64,000 nucleotides of DNA from Lutraria lutraria (taxonomy: Eukaryota; Mollusca; Bivalvia; Venerida; Mactridae), in the NCBI GenBank assembly GCA_964023205.1, contig OZ026845.1, forward strand, positions 2,180,001 through 2,244,000, written 5' to 3'. This document shows, piece after piece, positions 11,068 to 22,400 of the stretch (its first letter is position 1; each line of letters starts with the position of its first letter). The notes beneath the pieces were generated by a model. It made no database searches. It was not told where the DNA came from and saw only the letters and a program-made list of their open reading frames with translations. A program made the position numbers and the translations under genes.

Positions 11068-11213
11068 TGTAATGAACTCAACGCCTGTTGGTGGGTAACT
11101 GACTTTATTCATAGACTTACTCAGATAAGTACAGATAACTATACAGGTACATTCATACATATGCTACAAGAAGACAATACAAGTTGTGTCCCTTACATTA
11201 CTAATACATGACA
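11068..11213 (-). repeat. 5' LTR of the retrotransposon
   Basis: 146 bp, the partner of 5764-5907. On the minus strand it ends CATTACA next to the primer site. It would contain the element's promoter; no certain TATA box was recognised. Confidence 0.93.
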
Positions 11214-11707
11214 CATATTGTAGATTAGTTTCTTCTTGTACACTTTTCCCGGTATTTTGTCGACCAGGTGAACGATAGACTGTCAATATTTTAACCAATG
11301 TTACTAGAATGGCCACGAGAAGGATAACTACAGAAACACCGAGTTGACTACCAAAATATATATAGGTCTTTGTACCTAAAATGCCATTTTCATTGTCCAT
11401 TGTCGTTGAATTACCAGTATCAGAGTGATTGTGTGCAGTTTTAGTTGTTCAGTCGATAAAACTACTTCCCTCTAGTGTTGTTGTAATCAATGCACCTTCA
11501 GTAGTGATAAGATTATCATTTTCAGTACTGTCAAATCTTCTGGAACAGCTCCACGCTGTTGATGTGTCGCAAGTATCTGTTTCTATTAGAAGTTTATCAT
11601 TAGACCTTCACACAAATATGCATTGTCCGGACTGAGTATTTATTTTCATCTGGAATTCTCTGAATTAATTCATAAGATATAATGAGTTGTTTGCTCACAT
11701 TCCTCAT
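11214..11707 (-). pseudogene. Ectodomain and transmembrane part of a broken membrane protein
   Basis: Read on the minus strand, 11400-11214 encodes 62 residues: a short polar stretch, a transmembrane helix (LGVSVVILLVAILVTLVKIL), the basic stop-transfer VYRSPGR, and KSVQEETNLQ. The last is the start of the 23-residue repeat that fills 4415-5763. The frame continues upstream as Thr/Ser-rich stalk (TTKTAHNHSDTGNSTT), meets a TGA at 11449-11451, and goes on as ITTEGALITTTLEGSS and a Cys-containing segment (DTCDTSTAWSCSRRF). A frameshift near 11600 joins this to a further open piece (SYELIQRIPDENKYSVRT) beginning at the ATG at 11707. Orientation of helix and basic residues suggests a type I protein with the repeats in the cytoplasm. 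The family is not recognised. Stop, frameshift and the retrotransposon mean it is not functional here. Confidence 0.55.
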
Positions 11708-12300
11708 GAAAATTGATTATCAAAGGGAAATCACGCTTACATTTATCACTGTTTATCTATGTTGAGTAATATCACTTTATTATTTATCCTCGTAATGAAT
11801 CATTAATTTCCAATATACATGTATTAATTATTACAAGTCCTTGTGGTAGCATCTTGTTCAAATCTGATACGACTGGAATTGCAAAAGAATGCATTTAAGC
11901 TAGATTACCGTGGGGGATATCCGGTCATGGTTCTATCAAAGACCTATACATGTATAGTATAGGTCTTTATGACTGGGTGTCTCCTTCCACTATTAAAACT
12001 AGAATGTCGCCAAATGACCCTGACTGTTAGTGTGACGTACGTTCATCCACATGCAGTGATTTGTTGTGAGTTTCCTAACGTAGATTTTTTTCTCATTTGT
12101 TTTGACAAACTTGCTTTTGATATATTTTGTTGTGTTTCAATGTATATATATAGATTTGTTTTTAAATTCTTAAACATATTTTTATTTCTGAATTTGGCAT
12201 CTTAAATAGAGAGCATTCAAAGAATATAATGAATTAATACATGTTTCATATATTGCCTTTTCATTAACTTCGCCATAACGTATATAAGATTCACAATTTG
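11708..12300. repeat. Diverged segmental duplicate, copy B
   Basis: Partner of 3420-4440, same orientation. The match begins almost exactly where the broken membrane-protein gene starts, so this is probably the 3' flank of a tandem paralogue whose body is missing. It includes a 25-bp inverted pair around AAAGACCTATACATGTATAG that copy A lacks. Confidence 0.6.
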
Positions 12301-12880
12301 AACATTTATAATGATAACCTAACCGTTTAAAATACATATACATATTATGTACTTTCAGATAATACCATTTATAAACCAGAGCTTAGAAATGCACTTATTC
12401 TGAAGTTATATTTCATAAGGATGCATTTTAATTGTAATATTTATGATAATCACGGACTTATAGATACATACATGGATTCGCAACAGTTGGAAGTATTTTT
12501 TTTTATTTAAATTTATTTATTATATATCGATTGTAGAGCACGTTTTTACAACTTATTAACTACTCCCGATGACTGCTAGCTGGATTCTGACCAGTATTCG
12601 CACTGAAAGAAGGGATTGTGAAGGTTTCGGTCAAATTCCACCACTGACGGGATTCGAATCCGCAACCTCCGGGTTAGGAGTCCAATTAACACAAAGTGTT
12701 CCTCCCTTTAAGGTCCACGTATGTATATGCATATAAGTCCTTATAAAGTACCGTGGAAGCATATTATATAAGTCCTTTTAATATTATTTATAAAACTTCG
12801 CTTCGCGTGTAATCAGTTATATGTACATGTACTTTCATCAATCATGTTTATCACATGCACATTTTACAAGTCATTAAGGT
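12301..12880. other. Gene-less stretch with a SINE remnant
   Basis: No coding sign. On the minus strand, about 12720-12540, a tRNA-like pol III B box (GGATTCGAATCCC) lies in a Leu/Ser-type tRNA context, followed by a degenerate tail. It is read as a SINE remnant, not a tRNA gene, because no cloverleaf could be formed around it. Confidence 0.45.
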
Positions 12881-13289
12881 GGTATTTTCAGAGAGGCACT
12901 ATAAATACCGTAAAAATGACCGTTTTGACGTCGAAAACGACGTTATTTCAATCGTTTGGTTCCACAAAAGGATCGCAGGTACATCTGTGCAACAAGGCTG
13001 GTGAAGAAATAATATATTAGTGCTATTACGCCTAAATTATTTTAGTTGTGTCATACCTCTGATTTAGGTTACCTCCCTTTAAAGTAAAACTCTTCTCATT
13101 GGAGGTACGTCATCAAGTAAATTGGATCGCGGACGTGTTGTATGTTTCAAAACATCTTATGATAACAATCAATTCTTTCTCGTACAGAATACCAGCCCAT
13201 TAAGTTTTGTTGGACTGAAAATAATTGTTCATTCATTTAAAAATGAAATAATATCGTGAGAATTCTCAAAGACTTCATTGATAATTAAA
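12881..13289 (+). promoter_or_regulatory. Possible promoter and 5' UTR of the convertase gene
   Basis: About 400 bp upstream of the start codon. It has a TATA-like ACTATAAATA at about 12899-12908, a CRE-like TGACGTC at 12926-12932, an ATTGG (inverted CCAAT) at about 13100, and a second TACGTCA at about 13106. Each motif alone is weak evidence, and an upstream non-coding exon cannot be excluded. Confidence 0.25.
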
Positions 13290-13475
13290 ATGTTTCTGCG
13301 GGCAGGAAGTTGTAGTTTTGGTATAAGAACATATTTTGTTGTACTAAGTATTTTTGGGATTTGTATAAGTGTAAGATGTGATCAGTATCTGAACAAGTTT
13401 GCTGTTCATATACCAGGTGGAGAAAGGGTTGCCAGAGATGTTGCTAGAGAAGGTGGATATACCATGTTAGGACAG
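13290..13475 (+). CDS. Convertase exon 1: signal peptide and start of prodomain
   Basis: Residues 1-62. The ATG at 13290 is the first in frame; the hydrophobic [15 protein letters not shown] before Cys30 is a signal peptide. [18 protein letters not shown] and GYTMLGQ match the prodomain of furins. Donor CAG/GTGAGA, phase 0. Any 5' UTR in this exon is undefined. Confidence 0.92.
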
Positions 13476-16400
13476 GTGAGAACCTAAACTTATTACTTAC
13501 ATGAAGTCCATACTTTTTTCATTTATTTTGCGTCTCGTGTGATGGCTTCATTCAGAGACGTATAATACAAGAGATAGGCAACTCGTTCTTTGAGATAAGG
13601 AAATACTGGGAAATCTCGTATGCGCCGCGGGATTTCTCACGCGATCAACAACCGCAACCGTCGTCCGCCATTTTGTATCATTGAGATATGGTTGCTTACG
13701 TCTCTGTTTATCAACTTCACTTCACAAATATCGAACACTAGCTGAATACATAAAATTTAGAAAATTATTATTAGATCATTTCGTGTGTGTGTATGTATAT
13801 TTATATACATACTCGACGAGTTCATTGAAATAAACAAGTAGAGTACTGTACTGAGTGGAGTTGCGTTGTAACTTGCGGTGGGTGGGGAAGGCCAGAACAT
13901 CAAAACTGTACTCGCTAAAACTCGAGAACTAATTGCTGGATTTAAATAATTAAAGTTATTTTGACTTTGTTGATACATGATTGATGGTTGCCCGAAGTTT
14001 CAATGCTGTCAGATTAGATTATATGTCTTAATTTATGTTAAAACTGATGTCACCCTTAAAGTCTGATTATTCGAGTGAAATTCTAGGCCTAGCAAATACA
14101 TCAAAACTGTACTCGCTAAAACTTTAGAACTATTCTTTTGATTTCTATAATTCAAGTTATTTTGACTTTGTTGATATGTGGTTGATGGTTGCCCGAAGTT
14201 TCAACACTCTTAAATGAGGATATTTGCCTCAGAATTCAAATTTAAAATGGTTACGCTTTAAAGACTGAAAGTTTCAGTTAAATTCTAGGCCGAGTCATAA
14301 CATCAAAACTGTACTCGCTAAAACTTGAGAACTATTAGCTTTATTTCTATAATTCTATTATTTTAGACTGTGATAATGTGTGATTGATGGTTGCCCGAAG
14401 TTTCAACACTCTCAAATGAGGATATTTGCCTCAGAATTAAAATATAAATTGGTTACCTTTAAAGACTGAAAGTTTCAGTTAAATTCTAGGCCGGGTCATA
14501 ACATCAAAACTGTAGTCGCTAAAACTTGAGAACCAATCGTTTGATTTCTTTAATTTCAGTATTTTAGACTGTGATAATCTGTGATTGATGGTTGCCAGAA
14601 GTTTCAACACTTAAATGAGGATATTTGTTTAGGAATTCAAATTTAAAATGGTTAATTACCCTTTAAAGAATGAAAGTGAAATTCAATGCCAAATAACAAC
14701 ATCTGTCTAGAAACCTGTAGCTGCTAAGATTTGAGAACTGTTAGGCTGGTGTTAGCTTGATTTCTCTAATTCCAGTATTTTAGACTGCGATAATCATAAT
14801 TTTTCAGACAGTGAGACTTTGCGAAAAGGTAAAACATGTCTGACAAGCTTGAAACTTCCGTCAGGGAAAAGAAATCTGTCATAAAACACACACACACACA
14901 CACAGTATAGAATATATCAATATATTTTGTCTGTTTTAATGTATATTCTTTGAAATATTTAATTTTAGCCCTTGATACTAAAAAAATGTGTTTATTCTAT
15001 ATAAGAAAAGTTAAATATATATATATATTTTATTCTACTGATTTATTTGACACCTGCAGTTTTTCAAGTAAACTTCGTGATTTATTGGGTATTTTTTTTT
15101 TCGCAAACACATGTTTTTTTTTAAATAATTGATTTTTCATTCTTGAATGTTATCTGATTGTACACATATATTAGTCTTGAAGTGTCACACATCTATATGC
15201 AGCATTAGTAACAAAATTCCACAAAAAATAAGAAAATCCATAGATCTGTCATCTTTAAGATGATTCAATCATACATGTTTTTTGGTGACATTGTCAGTTT
15301 CCAACTGTTGTTTGTTGGAAACAGATTGTTTCCATAATCGGTATATTCACCAAAAGTAATCTTAAATCTAGACATTCGTCATGCCATGAGAGAAAGTCTG
15401 AGGGAGACGTGATGTAAGTACTAGTGTTATTCAGAAAATAGATTACAGAGACAGAGAAAAAAATATAATGGGCAACTGCATGTCGTGTTTATATAAGGAC
15501 AATATACCAACTTCACACCTTCAAAAATAAGTGAGAGGTGTTGACTGATGAACAATGAATGAGGTCTATAAATTTCATTTTTTTAAGGAAATTATTTTAT
15601 GTCGCTAAACAGAATAATCCACATCAATAAAAAATCGGTCATATTGTATGGTCGAAAACAGCATAGATATATTAAAGACCCTAAATTCTGACAGTTATGG
15701 ATCAACGTCTCTATTATATTAAATATTATTATAAGTCTTTTTGTTTTCGATAATGTCACTCGCATGCCCTTTCCGAATTGCCATTATTTATATATACTGT
15801 CAGAGACGTATAATACAAGAGGTATTATACGTCTCTGATACTGTATAATCGACAACACTATCCGGACTCGTACCGTGTAGACGTACTATATACCGAACTG
15901 AGCGATCACGCTAAATATCGCGATTGACATACAAGATATTGGGAGATTTCGCGTAGTTGCCTATCTCTTGTATTATACGTCTCTGCTTCATTAGTGACTG
16001 TACAAGATACACATTTTTTGTTTAAGTTTATGGTATAAATTAACTATTCAAAAAGAGTAGTGATATAATTGCCCGATCCTCCTGTATCTTATCGCCCCAC
16101 TCTGAAATGACGATAGCTGTCAAATGGTTCATTAAACAAGTCAACAGATAAACAAATTTAATATATTACTTTCATTGATGGTATAAATTATAAAATGAAA
16201 ATGCATTAAGATTTAAATGTCTAATTTCTAAATTATGAAAGCTGAAACTCAAAATGTTGTGTGATGTATACTGCAATGTAATGCATAAGTATCATCGTCA
16301 AAGACCTTCGACTAAAGAGTAAAGTGGACCCTGTATGATTTATTGGTAAAGTGGGCCCTGTATCAATTCTATCCTTCATTGGTTTAGTGAGCCTCGTATC

Positions 16401-19400
16401 ATTTATTGGTTAAGTGGGTCTTTGTGAGTTTGTCATAATGATCCAAGATCAATGAACCAGAACCTTCTTTAAATACAAAAGACAAGTTCTCTAAACCTCT
16501 TGAGTAGTTCATGGCGACATTCCATTTTCTTGCAAATATAATTTCATATAACTACACTTACATCATACATGCCCGCCCGGCTAACTCAGTGGTTAGAGCG
16601 TTTGTCTGATGATCGAGAGGTTGCGAGTTCGAACCCCGGGCGAGGCTCACACTGTCCGTGACAAATTTGACTGAAGATATTATATCCTATGTTAAATTGT
16701 CCTCCACTTCTTAATTATGTGGGGTAGCTTGGCAGAAGCTTACGGATAGAATGTGGTAAGTACTGGTTAAGGCCTAAAAGAAGTCCAGGAAAGCTGGTTA
16801 GGATAACTGCCCACCACGATATGACTGAAATAATGTTGAAAATGGCGTTAAACCGGATGAAACAAACAAACATCATACATGTATATTATGTAATAGGATC
16901 ATGGTGAGAAGCAAGTAATTTTGAACAACATTCTAATATGAGAAGTAATTGTTCTGTTTTCAGATTGGCACATTGGAGGATCATTACTTGATTGAACATC
17001 CTCATGTACATCGTAGATCTGTGAACATTAATGACAAGCACCATCACCATCTGTCTGCTCACCCTCAGGTAAAACACCTTAAACTTTACTATCGCAGCAT
17101 GGCTTTAATTTGCATTTAGATTAAAACAAGGTTTTGTACTTTGTATCTCTGTATTGAAAACATAATAAATTGTTCATGTATTGCTATCTTTACAAATTGC
17201 TGTAGAAATTCTCTATTGTCATTTTTCACTATCCAGTATTTAGTTACATGTGTTACATGTGTTTCCAGAATTGTCATCTTGCACACAAATTGATATAATG
17301 TATTATTTGTATAGGGTAGATTTTTAAAAAAATCAAGTTTTACGCCTGTTTTTGTTAGTATTTCAGCTAAATACTGTCAGGTAGTTGACCTTGTCAATTT
17401 TCCTGGATTCTGTTGCAGTATACTGACCTTGTTGATGTTCTTTATATAAGACAGGGTTCTCAATAACAACCAGCCACTGGCCTATAATGTGTAAGAAATC
17501 TTATTTTAAAAAATATTGCTGGAGAAATGCCCTGGACACCCGTAGCAGGCCTGTTAGTCTTGCTGGTCACTAACTTATTGAGAACCCTGGGCCATGTACA
17601 TGTATTGCTGATTCTTTTCAAACTGATTTAGATTTTTTTTTATAATATTATTTACAATGTACAGTCATTTTCACTTTAATTCCTGCAATTAGTTACATTG
17701 TTGGGAGTGTACAGCATTTTTTACTGAGTTTGGGAAGCAGTCTTTGAATGCATTCTTCTCATTGGTTGATTTTGAGACTGTAGTTAGAACTACTTAATTA
17801 TAAGCATGTGCTTTCTGTAGACCATAATGCTCAACATGTAGCTGGCACACTTATAGAAGTCCAAATGATAGCTGTGCACATTCTTCCCATGTGTAGTCAT
17901 TAATGGTGTTTGTGTTGTAACATTAGATAAGGTTCCTTTTTCAAGTTAAATTTGTGATATTTGTTGTTGAGCATCATACTACTATATGATTTTATATACA
18001 TTGTACATGTAGTTTATAAAAAACTGCATACATTTTTTAGATATCTGCTGTAATTTTCAAACATTATTGCTAATTCATTTTTCATAACTTAGGATTTTGT
18101 GATTTATTGGATGTAAAACTTCTTTTTAAAAAATACCAGAGTATCACTTAAAGATTCTCATATCTTATCTGAAGTATCTGGCAGTTTATGGTTTCATAAT
18201 TGGTTAAGATTTAGCATGTTATTTAATTAGTGTCTGTTTTCAAAACTCTTAAGGTTTCTGAGCGTTTATCTGTACTACAGATACCCTGACTTTCATTAGG
18301 CCAGACAACTGTAAGTTTGTTTCTGGTCTTGGTGAATAAATAGTTGTGAATTTTCAATAACAGGATTCTTTTACTATGGATGTGACACTGATAGTCAGCA
18401 TCTTCTCCTAGGAAAGTCAGTTATATCCCCCCCCCAAAAGATACAAATTTCCCTATTAATAGGCTATATTATGCATTTTGAATATTCCCCAAATTTGCAT
18501 CTCTCATGTATTCCTCTTTTACCAATGCCTTCCTCATTTCTAAAAAAACCCTGAATAATACCAGTTTCTTGTTTTATCTTTGAATTAATGGTATAATTTG
18601 TTTCACACATTATATAATTAAAGTCTTCATTGTGTCTGAAATTACATATAGATATATCAGTCCTTCAAGTTCATGGTAAAAATAATATTTCTTGCATACT
18701 TGTTATTCTATTTGAGATTAAAAATTCATGAAGATCTTTTCACTTCAGAACTTGATGTTTGTTTGTCTGTATTTTACTCAGTTGTAGTACCATATAACTT
18801 TTTAATATCTTCAATGAGGTGTTATAAGTTAATTATAGTTTCAGATTGTGTAGAATTTTATATATTATCATTGATTTTATTCATTTAAATGTATAAATCA
18901 AGTTTTCTATGAATTTATTGGTTATTAATGTTTTGGAAAAAAATGATTCTTGGCACGAAATGGTGCTGAGGGTTTTCACATAGTTTTCACAGGGGTGAAT
19001 AAGTGTCGCACCAACAGTTTGTGTCATTAGGCTACTTTGTACACCTGAGCCTTGGTAGAGTCACCAAATTTCTGTAAGCTAGCTGAAATTTGTCAGCTTG
19101 TACTGTATATTATTTTCACTTAGAGTGGTCACTGTAAAAATAACCAGATCTCAAGAATTAAAAAAAAATTCCTATTCCGTATCGAGGGAGTTTTTAGGGT
19201 TAATTTTATTGCTGATATTCGGTCAAATGCTCAACTGAATTTTTTTTTTTCATAGTTCACAGTCAAAAATTCCCAATTGGAACTTCCAAAAAACAAACAA
19301 ACTGAAATCTCTGAAACAAGAGATCTTTTACTGTTATAGACTTGTAATGATTGAAAGTTCCCATCATGAACAGTGATATTTTTTGTGTTTATTTAAACAT

Positions 19401-22400
19401 TTCAAAATTGCAGTCACACATATTTTACCAATTTTTAACAAAACACCGCTGAAATTTCCGATCCCAAGGATATAGGTCAGGTTCCCAAAATACTGGAAAA
19501 AACCTGGTATCAAAAATCTACTGATAAAGAATTTCTGTAAAGTCTGGGAAGAGCCAGTTTTGGAACTGTAACCCGTCCAAAATAGTAACAGCAGCAAGAA
19601 CAACAACCAGAGCAACAACAACAACAACCAGAGCAACAACAACAACAGCAGCAACATCAACAACAACAACAACAACATCATCAACAACATCATCAACAAC
19701 AGCAACAACAACATCAACAACAAAAACAACCAGAGCAACAACATCAACAACATCAACAACAACAACCAGAGCAACAACAACAACAACAACAACCAGAGCA
19801 AGAGCAACAACAACCAGAGCAAGAGCAACAAAAACAAGAGCAGCAACATCAACAACAACAGCAACAACAACAACATAATATTTTTTTCGTAGCCAAATTA
19901 ACTATTACTAAACATCAAAAGGTTTCTTTTTTAAAGACTGTATTATGATTCATTAAGGGTTGATAAAATCCTCATTAAACAAATAAACTGGCCCATTCAT
20001 GTCGGAAGGGAACATGATAAACAAATTTAAACATTCTAAAACATGTGTTTTCTCCACGGTTTCTTTGTGAAGTTGGTTAACTTAGATCTCAGGTTTAAAA
20101 TGAAGGTGTGTAAAACTTCAGCAGCTGTGTTCTTCTTCATGTTCTTTAACAGAATTTAGAATTAAACATGATGTCTAGATGTTTTATTGACAGTTTATTA
20201 AGGCCAGAAAAAAATACTCCTGTTTATGTTTACCTTAATTGGCCATCCTTAAAAAATATTGTTTTGGGTTATGCTACATACTAACCAAAAATGACCCTAC
20301 TAAACTTTTTTAAATTTTTAGAATATATAATTAGAATAGAAAAGTTTTTTGACCATATTTTAAATATTTGGTTAGGCCATCGACTTCTACTACTTTATAA
20401 GGATTGATGGATATATTACTGGTAGTGATTGCTTCATAATTTTCTAACACTACTGTTGATTAGATTCAATTAAAATTTGGTCATTCAAGCAACAAAGAAC
20501 AGTATAAAACATGAAATAGATGATGTCTGCTGAAGCATATCTGAATAAAATATTTGTATGTACATTATACAACTATTCAAGCATTGAGTCAGTGATCTGT
20601 ATTTATAAATTTGAGTACCACAGTGCAACCTCTCCAAAGCAACACCCTGTGGGAGTAGCAAATTACATTGTTGAGGGGCTGTTGTTCTAGAAAGGTTAAA
20701 TTGATATCTAAACCATGCAGTGGGAAAATAATCATGCTATAGTTGAAGGAAGGTTGTTGCTCATGAGTGGACAGCTCTGGAGATCAAGTGACTATTTAGG
20801 CCTAAAATCATTAGCACACTGTACGTAAAAGGAGACAAACAATTGTTTAAAAAATCTTGATCTATTGATTTTGTTTCGTTAAGAAATCAAAACTTTAGAT
20901 AAACCCTTTGAGATCCCAAATGAGTTTTCAATTGTGTTATTAACCGAAAATATCTCATTGCAGCCATATCAAGATTTGATTACTATAAGGCATAATCGAT
21001 CCTTGTTAATTCTAGGACTAAGCTATAAATTTCCATTGTTGAGTTCAGAATTCAGTGTTTAATTTCCTAATAAAGCTTATTGGTTACTGGCTTCATGACA
21101 ATATTGCAGACAGATTATGGACGTAAGGGAGCAGTTAACTGTTTTATTATCATACGTTTTTGTTGGTGTTTTACTATTGAAAATTTTGTCTGACAAAGAT
21201 TTGTGAATTTAAGTATCACCTTGTGTTATATGTTGTTCATGGCGCAGGGCTGTGTTAACTTTGAACTTAAGCTCAATTACAAATACAGTCAAACCTATGT
21301 TAGTGGCCACCCCTGAGTAAAAACCACCCTGTGAAAAAAGGCCATTTTTAAAAAGCATTATTTAATATTTTGAACTAAATGAATTTTGAATAAAGGCCAC
21401 CTGTCAATAAAGGCCACATTACATCTTCCCTAAGTGTGGCCTTAATGTTTACTGGTTTGTCTGAACTTGTGTTTACTGTATTTTTAAGTTCAGATTTTGT
21501 TAATTATAGTCTTGGTGATTGAGTGGTTATATTGACTCTGTATAGTTAACACTTGCCTCTCATCTCTGCGTACTCTGTATATTAACACTTGCCTCTCATC
21601 TCTGCGTACTCTGTATATTAACACTTGCCTCTCATCTCTGCGTACTCTGTATATTAACACTTGCCTCTCATCTCTGCGTACTCTGTATATTAACACTTGC
21701 CTCTCATCTCTGTGTGTTTGAATCCAACCCATTGACCTCATAATGTGATGATGCTGCCCTGAGCTACATTAATTTTGTAGCTTATGGAACGTTGATGGTT
21801 CTACCCAGATGTTTGTCTTGAATCTTCCTCTGCCATGACAATGTGGAAAATGTGCCAAATGACTATCTATTGGTGCGAAATTAAACTGTAGATATAAAAA
21901 GTTGTTACAGTTCTATATATTATGAATACTGAATAGAGGAAGTTTCCTTTGTATTGATGATTAGACAGCTAACTGATATTGATATCTTGGTACTAGATGA
22001 TTAGTTACTTGTATGAATCCATCGGTCGGCATATAATGCATTATTAATATAGCTTACATGTAATACTATAGGGTACAAAAATATCATCAAGTGTTAAATG
22101 TGTTTTTTTTTACAATACTCTTGCGCTGAATGGTGCTAATCTTGTCAATTAATTAGTTGTTAGGGATAGCACATACTGTATGGCTTTATCTACAATGTAG
22201 TCAGGAAATAAATAATTATTTATTTCATTAATTCTTTTCCAATAGATTTGTATTTTTTTGTCAAGTTTTGCCGTAGAATTTATAATATGTTCCCTAATAG
22301 CTCATTCTAATAATTTCCCTGCTGAAAACAGTCCCCTCCTAAAATGATAAATGACCCTCCTAAAAAACTACATCCTCCTAAGAATAAATGGCCCTCTCCT

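Larger units (their letters stand above)
5764..11213 (-). mobile_element. Ty3-type LTR retrotransposon, degenerate
   Basis: A 5,450-bp element transcribed on the minus strand. Its parts in order are: 5' LTR (11068-11213), primer site, gag, protease, reverse transcriptase, RNase H, integrase, polypurine tract and 3' LTR (5764-5907). The RT before integrase order and the two gag zinc knuckles place it in the Ty3 (Metaviridae) group, and the general look (short LTRs, tRNA-Leu-type primer site) recalls the Mag/Steamer lineage of molluscs. The two LTRs differ at one substitution and one 2-bp gap, so insertion is fairly recent, yet the polymerase region has several stops and a frameshift and the integrase lacks a catalytic Asp. 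It sits inside the 69-bp repeat array of the membrane-protein remnant. Flanking bases (CATG left, CATA right) are a possible 4-bp target duplication with one mismatch. No envelope gene was seen. Confidence 0.93.
13476..16963 (+). other. Convertase intron 1
   Basis: 3.5 kb. Contains a short inverted-repeat element (13553-13706), a 200-bp tandem array (13890-14790), a CA run near 14887, a second inverted-repeat element (15801-15985), a SINE tail fragment (about 16075-16150) and a complete SINE (16571-16869). No other gene was seen. Confidence 0.85.

Noticed and set aside
16571..16645. Apparent tRNA gene
   Set aside because: A and B boxes are present, but it is the head of a SINE with body, AAAC tail and target duplication. 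The same holds for 25912, 29519, 35005 and 41155.
19364..19876. 170-residue leucine-rich frame on the minus strand
   Set aside because: It is the translation of a CAA/CAG/CAT trinucleotide array in an intron; no domain beyond the repeat.
21490..21741. Frame with a 12-residue repeat ([12 protein letters not shown]) on the minus strand
   Set aside because: By-product of a 36-bp minisatellite; the units are identical in DNA, with no codon-level selection visible.
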